A stretch of DNA of 62,944 bases from Sedimenticola selenatireducens DSM 17993 (GTDB lineage: Bacteria > Pseudomonadota > Gammaproteobacteria > Chromatiales > Chromatiaceae), in the NCBI RefSeq assembly GCF_000428045.1, contig NZ_KE386615.1, positions 70,887 through 133,830 of the forward strand. The letters run 5' to 3'. Both the position numbers and the translations under genes were made by a program. Below, piece after piece: positions 17,028 through 25,891 of this stretch (position 1 is its first letter; each line of letters starts with the position of its first letter). The notes beneath the pieces are model-generated. The model worked only from the letters and a program-made list of their open reading frames with translations, made no database searches and was not told the DNA's origin.

Positions 17028-17504
17028 TCAGTGCAGATAGGCAGGAATATCGTTGTACACTAACTCTTCCATCTGCGCAAAGGCGCTCTCCTGGCCTGGC
17101 TGGTTGATCAGCACCATCAGTACGACCCATTTGATCTCGTCAACCCCGATGGTATGGGTGCCCAGGGCGATGGCCCGGTCGATCACCAGTTCACGACCGG
17201 TCGAGTCAAGAATGCCGTTCTGTTCCAGAAACATCAGCAGTCCGCGCGAATCGGTATCGATGCGGCGTTGCTCTTCGGGGGTGTAGATGCGCATGGCCCC
17301 CTGGGGCTGATGGTGGAAATTTTCCGGTGCCTGCCGCTCGGCAAGCTCATCCATCCACTGGAAGGCCTTGTTGACCTCCTGTTCCGGGAAACCGGCCTGG
17401 ATCAGTTCATCATGGATCTGCCCCTGGTCAGAAATAGAGTCCTGATCGCTGTCCATGTAGTTCTCATAGAGGTAGATCAGGATATCGACTACGTTTTCGT
17501 TCAT
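17028..17504 (-). CDS. smg: Smg family protein (DUF494)
   Basis: The 158-residue product matches Smg in length (E. coli 157) and in sequence features: MNENVVDILIYLYENYMD at the N-terminus, a central helical part with KAFQWMDELAERQ, and a C-terminal LVIDRAIALG and IKWVVLMVL block. Function is not established. The start at 17504 is chosen because the family begins at this methionine; a longer in-frame reading upstream adds 17 unrelated residues. It sits between dprA and topA on the same strand, a conserved order. Confidence 0.92.
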   Translation of the reverse strand: MNENVVDILIYLYENYMDSDQDSISDQGQIHDELIQAGFPEQEVNKAFQWMDELAERQAPENFHHQPQGAMRIYTPEEQRRIDTDSRGLLMFLEQNGILDSTGRELVIDRAIALGTHTIGVDEIKWVVLMVLINQPGQESAFAQMEELVYNDIPAYLH

Positions 17505-17594
17505 GCTGCGTCCTTCATTGGGGGCCTGTTGGTCAAGCCAGACGGCTCCTGGCAATGTCGATAAATGCCGGTAAAAACCGGGAAAAACTGCAAA

Positions 17595-18785
17595 CTATAG
17601 TGGTTCAGTGCCCATCTTTCCGGTTCGACAATAACGTCCGCCGGGCGCAGCTGAGACAAAACCTTCAAGCTCAAGTAACAGAAGCATGGAGGAAACCGCG
17701 TCCGCGGTCAATCCGCTGCGCTGAATCAGCAGATCTACCGGTGTCGGATCAAAATCCAGGGCGGCCATCAGCAATTGGTACTCCCCGTCCCATCGTCTCG
17801 GCGTGGACTCCACCTCGGCGGCGGGCTTCTCAAGGGGCTCTTTCAGGAGGGTGCCGAGCAGCGGGCTTAGCTCCTCCAGGATGTCTTCTGCTGTCTCCAC
17901 CAGCTTGGCACCCTGGCGGATCAACGCATGACAGCCCCGGGCCAGGGGGTTGTGGATGGAACCGGGTACGGCAAATACCTCGCGCCCCTGTTCCGTAGCC
18001 AGCCGGGCGGTAATCAGGGAACCGCTCTTCTGCGCCGCCTCCACCACCAGGGTGCCGACACTGAGGCCGCTGATGATGCGGTTGCGGCGGGGGAAGTTGG
18101 CCGGGAGCGGGGGTGTGCCAGGGGGGAGTTCGGAGATCAACGCGCCCTGTTCGGCAATCCGGTGGGCGAGATCGCGATGGCGGGCGGGATAGACCCGGTC
18201 AAGACCGGTGCCGGTAACCGCCAGTGTGGGGGTCATGGTCTCCAGGGCGCCGCGATGCGCAGCGCCATCGATACCGGCAGCCAGTCCACTGGTGATGGCC
18301 AATCCGGCATTGGCCAGAAAACGGGCAAAATCCAGCGCGGTTTGCTGCCCGCTCGGCGTGGGGTTTCGCGAGCCGACAATGGCCAGTTGCGCCATTTCCA
18401 GGGTCGCTGCGTTACCTTGTACAAACAGCAGGGGTGGTGGGTCCGCTATCTCCCTGAGCAGTGGGGGGTAGCGCGCATCACGCAGCGTGAGGAGTGTTCG
18501 GTTGTCGCCCTCCAGCCAGCGCAGATCCTGTTCCACCTGATCCCAGTCGGGGCCACGCAACCAGGCGATGCTCTCCTTCCGGAGTCCGCTATGTGCCGGG
18601 TGTTGGGCGCCGAACAGGGGACGCGGGTCGCCCCCGCTAAAGCCCAGCAGCCGGTTGATGCCTCGGCTGCCAAGCCCCGGGGTGTGCAGTAGTGCCAGCC
18701 AGTAGCGGAGGTCGGCCGTCTGATGTTCGCAGCCTCCTTCCCTGGTCTGCCGAGTGGTTTCGTCACTCCTCTCCTGAATGGACAT
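17595..18785 (-). CDS. dprA: DNA processing protein DprA
   Basis: This 396-residue protein loads RecA on incoming single-stranded DNA during natural transformation. It has an N-terminal helical extension (about 25-90), the Rossmann-like DprA core with VGSRNPTPSG, AITSGLAAGIDGAAHRGAL and RRNRIISGLS, the SGSLITARLA block and EVFAVPGSIHNPLARGCHAL, and a C-terminal winged-helix part (about 330-390). Length is standard. It lies between the LysM gene and smg, all minus strand, and is divergent from def as in many gammaproteobacteria. Confidence 0.95.
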   Translation of the reverse strand: MSIQERSDETTRQTREGGCEHQTADLRYWLALLHTPGLGSRGINRLLGFSGGDPRPLFGAQHPAHSGLRKESIAWLRGPDWDQVEQDLRWLEGDNRTLLTLRDARYPPLLREIADPPPLLFVQGNAATLEMAQLAIVGSRNPTPSGQQTALDFARFLANAGLAITSGLAAGIDGAAHRGALETMTPTLAVTGTGLDRVYPARHRDLAHRIAEQGALISELPPGTPPLPANFPRRNRIISGLSVGTLVVEAAQKSGSLITARLATEQGREVFAVPGSIHNPLARGCHALIRQGAKLVETAEDILEELSPLLGTLLKEPLEKPAAEVESTPRRWDGEYQLLMAALDFDPTPVDLLIQRSGLTADAVSSMLLLLELEGFVSAAPGGRYCRTGKMGTEPL

Positions 18786-18812
18786 CGGGTCGCGGCTTTC
18801 CTCCGTCAGCGG

Positions 18813-19850
18813 CTATGGATTGCGTACCCGGTCAAGCACATGAATGGCACGTGAGGCCTTCATGACCAGGGCGAAGCTGACGCGGTCGAAGGTGCGGAAA
18901 ACCATCAGGGTGCCGGCCGGTTCGTCCGGCAGCGTAACGGTATCGCCGCGGGTCTTGGAGACGATATCCCGGATGGTCTCACCACGGTGGTCAATAGTCA
19001 GTACATTGCCGGCTTCAAGGCCGTCGCCGGCGCCACGGTCCAACACTACCACGTTAAACTGGCCGATCTGGCTGACGCCGTTAAGCACCCCGATGATGCT
19101 GCCTTTGACATCCTGCTTCGGTGCCGCGGGGAAGAAGGTGTTCAACGGAGTGTCTTCCGACACCGGCAGCAGCCGGTCGCCCTTGACAGTCTCCAGCTCC
19201 ATGTCGTTGAGCATCAGGGTTGCCGGGTCGCCGGGCTGCAGCAACTCGCTGCTGCTGATGTAGAGTGCCTCGTAGCCGAGAATTTCACCGGTCTCCGCAT
19301 CCTTATACGCATCTCCCGGCCGAACCACATCGAATTTTCTGTTGTCAGTTGTATCGATGGACCGGACGTAGGCCTTGATGTCATTGCTGCCGAGGATATG
19401 CTCATCGGCGAAGGCGACCACATAGGGGGCGCTGTCCAGTTCCTCCTGCTCCATGACATAGGGGCGGGTCAGGAACTGGTGAATGGCATCAATTGGAATG
19501 GCGGGGATGGCTCCGTCCAGCGGTGTGGAACGAACCTGGGGTGACAGATGCACCATGGAGCCGCGCTGCAGGCTGAGGCGCGGCTGGCCGTTTACATAGG
19601 TCATTGTGATAATATCGCCCGGGTAGATCAGGTGCGGGTTGGCGATCTGTGGATTGACATGCCAGACGTCGGGCCAGAGCCAGGGATCCCGGAGGAATCG
19701 TCCGGCGATATCCCATAGGGTGTCCCCCTTGACCACTACATAGTGATCGGGATGGTTGGGATTGACGGCGACCGTATCGGCAGCCAGTGCGCCCCATGAG
19801 ATGAGCAGGCCGAATACCAGGCAGGCGAGCTTGTTGCTAGACGTAAACAT
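18813..19850 (-). CDS. Secreted LysM domain protein
   Basis: A 345-residue exported protein with signal peptide (LACLVFGLLISWGALAADT), followed by one LysM domain at about 35-85 (HYVVVKGDTLWDIAGRFL to LIYPGDIITM) with the aromatic-rich insertion WLWPDVWHVNP. The remaining 250 residues are beta-rich with no recognised catalytic motif. It probably binds peptidoglycan in the periplasm. The start at 19850 is chosen because it places the signal peptide at the N-terminus. This gene commonly sits next to dprA and def in Chromatiales-type genomes; its function is unknown. Confidence 0.88.
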   Translation of the reverse strand: MFTSSNKLACLVFGLLISWGALAADTVAVNPNHPDHYVVVKGDTLWDIAGRFLRDPWLWPDVWHVNPQIANPHLIYPGDIITMTYVNGQPRLSLQRGSMVHLSPQVRSTPLDGAIPAIPIDAIHQFLTRPYVMEQEELDSAPYVVAFADEHILGSNDIKAYVRSIDTTDNRKFDVVRPGDAYKDAETGEILGYEALYISSSELLQPGDPATLMLNDMELETVKGDRLLPVSEDTPLNTFFPAAPKQDVKGSIIGVLNGVSQIGQFNVVVLDRGAGDGLEAGNVLTIDHRGETIRDIVSKTRGDTVTLPDEPAGTLMVFRTFDRVSFALVMKASRAIHVLDRVRNP

Positions 19851-19981
19851 GGCGATCCCTTTGCGTTGACTGTTTGTTCCAGTGACCAGGAAATCGGGCC
19901 GGATGGATGGGCCAGAATCCTGTATCATCATAATGTTAGAGAATTATTCTATCTTTGTACTATAGATTGACGGAAAACCCA

Positions 19982-20509
19982 ATGGCAATTCTGAACATAC
20001 TTCATTTTCCTGACCCAAGATTGCGTAATAAAGCACAGGTTGTGAAATCTTTTGACGATGATTTGCGCAAACTGGCCGCTGATATGCTGGAAACCATGTA
20101 TCAGGCACCCGGTATCGGGCTGGCGTCAATTCAGGTGAATGATCCCCGCCGGCTGGTTGTGATCGATGTCTCGGAGAACCACGATGATCCGCTCTGCCTG
20201 GTCAATCCGGAGATCCTGGAGAAGCACGGTGAGCACAAAATGGACGAGGGGTGCCTGTCGGTGCCCGGGGTCTATGAGCCGGTCGTGCGGGCGACCGATA
20301 TCAAGGTGCGGGCGCAAAACCTTGATGGAGAAATTATTGAATTTGAGGCGGATGACCTGCTGGCGGTCTGTATCCAGCATGAGCTGGATCACCTGGATGG
20401 CAAGCTGTTTATCGATAACCTGTCCAGTCTGAAGCGGCAACGCATCCGCAAGAAACTGGAGAAAGAGGACCGGCAGGCGCAGCAGGATGCCGTCGGCCAG
20501 GCGCTTTGA
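19982..20509 (+). CDS. def: Peptide deformylase
   Basis: The 175-residue metalloenzyme removes the N-formyl group from nascent proteins. All three family motifs are present: GIGLASIQ (44-51, Ser instead of the usual second Ala), EGCLS (89-93, metal ligand C91) and QHELDH (132-137, ligands H133 and H137, catalytic E134). Start at ATG 19982 (MAILNIL) fits the family; an upstream TTG would add nine residues. It is followed 76 bases later by fmt, its functional partner, and is divergent from the LysM-dprA-smg-topA set. Confidence 0.97.
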   Translation: MAILNILHFPDPRLRNKAQVVKSFDDDLRKLAADMLETMYQAPGIGLASIQVNDPRRLVVIDVSENHDDPLCLVNPEILEKHGEHKMDEGCLSVPGVYEPVVRATDIKVRAQNLDGEIIEFEADDLLAVCIQHELDHLDGKLFIDNLSSLKRQRIRKKLEKEDRQAQQDAVGQAL

Positions 20510-20585
20510 GTAGCGCTATAACGGTCTACGGACAGCTCCTGATTCCCAATCGGAATGGCCCGTGTGGCCGCGAGAACAACCAATA

Positions 20586-21524
20586 ATGAGTAGTCAGCTG
20601 AAGATTATTTTTGCCGGAACCCCGGAGTTTTCGGTCGCCCCGTTACGTGAACTGATCCGTTCCCCGCACCAGTTGGTGGCCGTCTACACCCAGCCCGACC
20701 GGCCGGCCGGACGCGGCCGAAAGCTGACAGCCAGTCCGGTCAAGCGGTTGGCCCTGGATCATGCCATCCCGGTTTACCAGCCCAGGAACTTCCGCGAGGA
20801 AGCGGACCTGGCGGCACTGGAGGCGCTGCAGGCCGATCTGATGGTGGTGGTGGCGTACGGCCTGATCCTGCCCCAGCGGGTACTGGATGCCCCCCGGCTC
20901 GGCTGTATCAATATCCACGCCTCGTTGCTCCCGCGCTGGCGTGGGGCCGCGCCGATCCAGCGTGCGGTGCTGGCCGGTGATGAACGCAGTGGTATCACCA
21001 TCATGCGGATGGAGGCCGGACTGGATACCGGGCCGATGCTGCTCAAACGGGAGATCGAAATCGGACCAGACGAGACCGCTGGCGCCCTGCATGACCGGCT
21101 CTCGGAGCTGGGTGCCGAGGCGCTGATGGCAGCGTTGCCGGGTATTATTGATGGCACACTGCAGGCCGAGCCACAGCAGGATGCGCTGGCCAACTACGCC
21201 CGCAAGCTGGAAAAGGCCGAGTCCACTCTGGACTGGCGCCGGGATGCGCTGGCGCTGGATCGTCAAGTGCGTGCCTTCAATCCCTGGCCGGTAGCGCAGA
21301 CCTTGATGCAGGGAAAGGTGCTGCGTATTTGGGAGAGCGTACCCATTTCCGGATCGGCCGACGCACCACCCGGGACGGTCGTCGTGTGTGACCGTGCGGG
21401 TATTGATGTGGCCACCGGGGACGGGCTGTTGCGTATCCGCTCGCTGCAACTGCCGGGCAAGCGGGCCATGAGCGCCGCCGATTTTCTCAATGCCCATGAC
21501 CCGCAAGGGATGGTGCTGGGTTGA
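20586..21524 (+). CDS. fmt: Methionyl-tRNA formyltransferase
   Basis: The 312-residue enzyme formylates initiator Met-tRNA with 10-formyl-THF. The N-terminal Rossmann domain opens with [13 protein letters not shown]; the catalytic part shows [18 protein letters not shown] with the conserved Asn and His, plus [15 protein letters not shown]-terminal OB-like domain (about 205-310) binds tRNA. Start at ATG 20586 is chosen for family length (E. coli 315). It belongs to the def-fmt-rsmB set but is separated from rsmB by a repeat insertion. Confidence 0.97.
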   Translation: MSSQLKIIFAGTPEFSVAPLRELIRSPHQLVAVYTQPDRPAGRGRKLTASPVKRLALDHAIPVYQPRNFREEADLAALEALQADLMVVVAYGLILPQRVLDAPRLGCINIHASLLPRWRGAAPIQRAVLAGDERSGITIMRMEAGLDTGPMLLKREIEIGPDETAGALHDRLSELGAEALMAALPGIIDGTLQAEPQQDALANYARKLEKAESTLDWRRDALALDRQVRAFNPWPVAQTLMQGKVLRIWESVPISGSADAPPGTVVVCDRAGIDVATGDGLLRIRSLQLPGKRAMSAADFLNAHDPQGMVLG

Positions 21525-21551
21525 TCCGTTCAGCCCGGATTCCCCGATCCA

Positions 21552-21743
21552 GCCGCGAAGAACGCAAAGTGCGCAAAGCGATACAATGGCGTACCCCTGG
21601 TTCCGTGGCTTCCGGGATATGCGCAGGATTGACGGTCAAGTCACGGATTCAGGTTGCCTTCATTCCCGGTCTAACCCGGCAGGCGAAGGATCGGGAAAGT
21701 ACAATTCGGTATTTTCCTTCGCGCTCTTTGCGTTCTTGGCGGT
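21552..21743. repeat. MITE-like inverted-repeat element between fmt and rsmB
   Basis: The arms CCGCGAAGAACGCAAAGTGC (from 21553) and CGCTCTTTGCGTTCTTGGCGG (ending 21741, middle CTCTTTGCGTTCTTGGCGG) are near-perfect inverted repeats bounding about 190 bases without a gene. Sequences of the form CGCCAAGAACGCAAAG are frequent between genes in related bacteria, from memory. It sits inside the def-fmt-rsmB operon and adds about 240 bases of spacing. Confidence 0.65.
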
Positions 21744-21764
21744 TAATATGAGGTTGTTAGGTTC

Positions 21765-23075
21765 ATGAATGGCAGAACCCCAGACCCGGGCAATCCGCGG
21801 GTGGCGGCGGCACGACTGCTGCGCCAGTTGGCTGACGGCCGGTCGATATCCGACCTGCTGGAGCAGGGGCTGGATGCGGTCTCCCCACGGGACCGGGGGT
21901 TGGTGAAGGAGTTCTGTTTCGGGGTTGCCCGCTGGCGCCCGCGGCTGGAGCGGATTGCCGCTCAGCTGCTGAGTAAGCCGATCAAGCCGAAAGAGGGCGA
22001 AGTGCAGGCGCTGATCCTGCTCGGCCTGTATCAGTTGATCTATATGCGGGTGGCGCCCCACGCTGCGGTGGCCGAGACAGTGGAAGCGGCCCGGTTGTTG
22101 CGCAAGGCTTGGGCGGTGGGACTGGTCAATGCCCTTCTGCGTCGCTTCCAGCGGGAGCGCGAGACGCTGCTGACGCTGGCGGACGCCGATCCCCTGAGCC
22201 GCTATGCTGTGCCTGACTGGCTGTTCAGGCGCATCCGGACGGATTGGCCCGACCAGTGGGAAGCGATACTGCAGGCGGCAAACAGCCACCCCCCCATGAG
22301 CCTGCGGGTCAATCTGGCCACCAACAGCCGGGAGCAGTACCTGTCTCTGCTGGCGGCGTCGGGCATTGAGGCGGCGCCCATTCCCCATGTTCCTTCCGGT
22401 CTGGTACTCGGCACACCGATGGATGCGGAATCGCTGCCTGGATTTACCGAAGGCCGGGTCTCGATTCAGGATGGCGGGGCACAGCTGGCGGCGGTGTTGT
22501 TGGACCTGCAGGCCGGCCAGCAGGTGCTGGATGCCTGCGCCGCGCCGGGCGGCAAGTCAGGTCATATCATGGAAGCGGCCGCTGTGCGGCTCACGGCCAT
22601 GGATCTCGATCAACGGCGACTTGAACGGGTGCGCCAGAATCTGCAGCGGTTGGGGGTGACGGCGGCGGTTGTACAGGGGGATGCGGCCAAGCCGCAAGGC
22701 GCCTGGGCCGACAGGCAATATGATCGCATCCTGCTGGATGTGCCCTGCTCGGCCACCGGCGTAATACGCCGGCATCCCGACATCAAACTGCTGCGCCGGG
22801 CACAGGATATCCCGGCCCTGGTGAAGATTCAGGGCGAAATTCTGCGTGCCGTCTGGCCGCTGTTGAAGCCGGGCGGCCTGTTGCTGTACGCCACCTGCTC
22901 ACTGTTGTCGGATGAAAATGAGGTGCAGGTGCGGCGCTTTCTCGAACAGGCGCCGGATGCCCGGGAGCGGGTGATCATGGCCGACTGGGGACACTGCCGC
23001 CCCACCGGGCGGCAGACGCTCCCGGGCGAAGCGACCATGGACGGCTTTTACTATGCCTGTCTGGAGAAAATCTAG
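21765..23075 (+). CDS. rsmB: 16S rRNA m5C967 methyltransferase
   Basis: The 436-residue protein has an N-terminal NusB-like RNA-binding domain (about 10-140) and a C-terminal NOL1/NOP2/Sun methyltransferase domain. SAM binding is seen in LDACAAPGGKSGHI (about 252-265); the two cysteines of the mechanism lie in DVPCSATG and YATCSL. It methylates C967 of 16S rRNA in E. coli. It is followed closely by the DUF4390 gene, starting the downstream envelope/regulatory genes. Confidence 0.96.
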   Translation: MNGRTPDPGNPRVAAARLLRQLADGRSISDLLEQGLDAVSPRDRGLVKEFCFGVARWRPRLERIAAQLLSKPIKPKEGEVQALILLGLYQLIYMRVAPHAAVAETVEAARLLRKAWAVGLVNALLRRFQRERETLLTLADADPLSRYAVPDWLFRRIRTDWPDQWEAILQAANSHPPMSLRVNLATNSREQYLSLLAASGIEAAPIPHVPSGLVLGTPMDAESLPGFTEGRVSIQDGGAQLAAVLLDLQAGQQVLDACAAPGGKSGHIMEAAAVRLTAMDLDQRRLERVRQNLQRLGVTAAVVQGDAAKPQGAWADRQYDRILLDVPCSATGVIRRHPDIKLLRRAQDIPALVKIQGEILRAVWPLLKPGGLLLYATCSLLSDENEVQVRRFLEQAPDARERVIMADWGHCRPTGRQTLPGEATMDGFYYACLEKI

Positions 23076-23123
23076 CCGCAAATGCGTACCTTCCAGCCAA
23101 CAATTACTCGCCGGGGGTGGACC

Positions 23124-23678
23124 ATGAGATGGGCGGGGTGGCTGTGTCTGCTTCTGATCGCGCTCACCGCCGGCAGCCCGGCCGTGGCCAAGGCGTTCGA
23201 AGTGGAGGGGTTGACGGCGCGCGAGGTTGAGGGTGTCTATCTGATGGATGCGACAATCCTTTATCAATTCAGCGATGAGGCGTTGGAGGCACTGGAGAGT
23301 GGAGTGCCCCTGACCCTGGAGGTGCATATTCAGTTGCGCCGGGAGGGTGCCTGGATCTGGGAGGCGGACCTGCTGGATGCCCGGCTGCGTTACCGGATAC
23401 TGCATCAGGCGCTGCATGGCCTGTATCAGGTGACCGATCTGTCGAATGGCACGCAACAATACTTTGCCACCCGCAAGGCGGCCTTCACCGCCCTGGGGCG
23501 GATCCAGGATGTACAGCTGATACAGGCGGAAAAACTGCAATCGGGCGAGCGTTACAAACTGTCACTCAGATCCAGCCTGGACATCGAGGCGCTGCCGCTG
23601 CCGCTGCGCCCCCTGGCCTATCTGAGTCCGGCCTGGAATCTATCCAGTGAGTGGAGCATATGGCGCCTGCAACCCTGA
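23124..23678 (+). CDS. DUF4390 domain secreted protein
   Basis: A 184-residue protein with a signal peptide (MRWAGWLCLLLIALTAG, cleavage near AVAKA) and a beta-rich DUF4390 domain that includes YQFSDEALEALESGVPLTL and the ending LAYLSPAWNLSSEWSIW. The ATG at 23124 follows a GGGGGTGG stretch and places the signal at the N-terminus; an ATG at 23082 has no ribosome site. Its 3' end overlaps the start of the ntrY-like gene by 19 bases, so they are coupled. The function is unknown; the link to NtrYX is a recurring arrangement. Confidence 0.85.
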   Translation: MRWAGWLCLLLIALTAGSPAVAKAFEVEGLTAREVEGVYLMDATILYQFSDEALEALESGVPLTLEVHIQLRREGAWIWEADLLDARLRYRILHQALHGLYQVTDLSNGTQQYFATRKAAFTALGRIQDVQLIQAEKLQSGERYKLSLRSSLDIEALPLPLRPLAYLSPAWNLSSEWSIWRLQP

Positions 23679-25891
23679 AAAAACTCACCGGTGGCGCACT
23701 GCCGGTCACCGCCTTGCTGGCGTTGGTGCTGGTTTCACTGCACTTCATGAGCGGTGCCCTGCAGAACACCGAGGAACTGAGCCGGCTGTTTATCCCCCTG
23801 CTGGTAACCAGTGTGCTGGGCCTGTTCGCCATGGTGATCGTGGTCAGCTTCAATATCGTTCAGCTGGTGGCCCGTTATCGGCGCCAGGCGGCTGGTTCCA
23901 GGCTGGTGTTGCGGCTGGTGGTGGTATTTGTGGCGCTTTCGCTGGCGCCGGTGGCGGTGGTGTACTACTACTCGCAGCAGTTTCTTCTCAAGGGAATCGA
24001 CAGCTGGTTTGATGTGCATATCGACCAGTCCATGGAAGATGCCCTCAGCCTGGGGCGGGTCTCGCTGGATCTGCACAAGCTGGAGCGTCTGAAGGTGGCC
24101 CAGCTGTTGCTGAATGAACTCTCCGGTTCCTCGGTGGCCGGACTGAGTCTGAGTCTGGAGGATCTGCGCGAGCAGTTTGGAGTCAGCGAACTGGTGTTGA
24201 TGGATGCCGGCGGCCGGGTGATCGTCAGTGTTAACGCCGATCCCAGTATCCTGACTACCAGTAAGCCGGATGGGGCGATGCTGCAGCAGGTCCGTTCCGG
24301 AGAGGATTATGTTGGGGTGGAGCCGAATCTGAAAGTCGAGGGGCAGCTGGAAGTGCGGGCGGTGGTGGCGGACCGGATTCGCAACCGTCTGCTGCTGGCG
24401 CGTTTTCCAGTGTCCCGCTCCATTGCCGATCTCACCACCAAGGTGGAGGGGAGCTACAGCCGCTACAAGGAGCTGACCTTTCTGCGCAAGAGCCTGAAAA
24501 GCACCTTTACCCTGTCGCTGGCGATGGTGCTGCTGTTCAGCTTGCTGGCGGCAATCTGGGCCGCCTTCTTTACCGCAAGGCGTCTGGTGAAACCGGTGGC
24601 CGGTATTGCGGAGGGAACCCGGGAAGTGGCGGAAGGTAACTACGGTCTGCAGCTGCCCCTGCCCAAGGCGCGTGACGAACTCGGTTTTCTGGTTGATTCG
24701 TTCAACTCCATGTCCCGGCGTATAGCCCGCTCCCGTGATGAAACGGCGCGCACCCAGCGCCAGGTGGAGGCGCAGCGAACCTATCTGGAGACGGTACTCG
24801 GGCGCCTCTCGTCCGGGGTGATTTCACTCGATGCGGCGGGACATCTGCGCACCGCGAACCAGGCGGCGGGAGAGATCCTCAAGGTGGATCTGTCGCTGAT
24901 GTTGGGGCAGGATGTCGATGCGCTGGCCCTGGCGTCCCCCCGCCTGCGACAGTTTATCGAGGCCGTACGCGACCCGGTGGAGCAGGAGCAGCGTGACTGG
25001 CGTGGCCAGATCACGCTGATCGGCGGTGAAGGGCGCCAGGTGCTGCTCTGCCGGGGTACCCCCCTGGCCCAGCCGGATGATGAGTCGATGGGCTATGGGC
25101 TGGTGTTTGATGATATTACCAATCTGCTCAAGGCCCAGCGCGACGCAGCCTGGGGTGAGGTGGCACGTCGTCTGGCCCACGAAATCAAGAACCCGCTCAC
25201 TCCGATTCAGTTGTCGGCGGAACGGTTGCGGCATAAATACCTGAAGAAGATGGACGGCAAAGATGCGGATGTGCTGGATCGCGCCACCCACACCATCGTC
25301 TCCCAGGTCGAGGCGATGAAAGAGATGGTGAACGCCTTTTCGGATTATGCGCGCCCATCCCGGATCAACCCGCAGCCGGTGCATCTGGATGCGTTGGTCC
25401 AGGAGGTGCTGGACCTCTATCGCAGTGCCGGCCTGGTAGCCGGGCTGAAGGCCCGGCTGAATGCCGGTGAGACCCGGGTGGAGGCGGACCCGGTAAGGTT
25501 ACGTCAGGTGGTGCACAATCTAATCAAGAATGCCCAGGAAGCGGTGAGCGTGGTGGATGACCCGAGAATAGAAGTGAGTACCGAGTTAAAGGCGGGAAGT
25601 GACTGCAGATTTGTTCAGTTGGAAGTGGTGGATAACGGACCCGGTTTCGAAACCGAGATTCTGGCTCATCTGTTTGAGCCTTATGTCACCACCAAGGCCA
25701 AGGGCACCGGGCTGGGACTGGCGGTGGTGAAGAAGATTGCCGAAGAGCACGGCGGTACCATCTGGGCCGAAAACCGCCCGGAAGGGGGGGCCAGCCTGAT
25801 CCTGAGACTGCCCGCCATCGGTGCGGATGAACAATATGCAGGCTGTAGAGATCTGCCTGCCGGATCGAACACAAGGAGCAGAACCCAATGA
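23660..25891 (+). CDS. ntrY: NtrY-type membrane sensor histidine kinase
   Basis: This 743-residue kinase has two N-terminal helices and a third near residue 95, a periplasmic loop (about 110-290), a membrane helix followed by HAMP (about 310-370), a PAS domain (about 380-490), and the kinase core: H-box RRLAHEIKNPLTPIQLSAERL (in part), N-box NLIKNAQEAV, G1 DNGPGFE and G2 GTGLGLAVVKKI. The architecture is that of NtrY. ATG 23660 follows GTGGAG and is preferred over GTG 23651. It overlaps ntrX by four bases. The signal is unknown; NtrYX controls nitrogen or envelope/redox genes in other proteobacteria. Confidence 0.9.
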   Translation: MAPATLKKLTGGALPVTALLALVLVSLHFMSGALQNTEELSRLFIPLLVTSVLGLFAMVIVVSFNIVQLVARYRRQAAGSRLVLRLVVVFVALSLAPVAVVYYYSQQFLLKGIDSWFDVHIDQSMEDALSLGRVSLDLHKLERLKVAQLLLNELSGSSVAGLSLSLEDLREQFGVSELVLMDAGGRVIVSVNADPSILTTSKPDGAMLQQVRSGEDYVGVEPNLKVEGQLEVRAVVADRIRNRLLLARFPVSRSIADLTTKVEGSYSRYKELTFLRKSLKSTFTLSLAMVLLFSLLAAIWAAFFTARRLVKPVAGIAEGTREVAEGNYGLQLPLPKARDELGFLVDSFNSMSRRIARSRDETARTQRQVEAQRTYLETVLGRLSSGVISLDAAGHLRTANQAAGEILKVDLSLMLGQDVDALALASPRLRQFIEAVRDPVEQEQRDWRGQITLIGGEGRQVLLCRGTPLAQPDDESMGYGLVFDDITNLLKAQRDAAWGEVARRLAHEIKNPLTPIQLSAERLRHKYLKKMDGKDADVLDRATHTIVSQVEAMKEMVNAFSDYARPSRINPQPVHLDALVQEVLDLYRSAGLVAGLKARLNAGETRVEADPVRLRQVVHNLIKNAQEAVSVVDDPRIEVSTELKAGSDCRFVQLEVVDNGPGFETEILAHLFEPYVTTKAKGTGLGLAVVKKIAEEHGGTIWAENRPEGGASLILRLPAIGADEQYAGCRDLPAGSNTRSRTQ

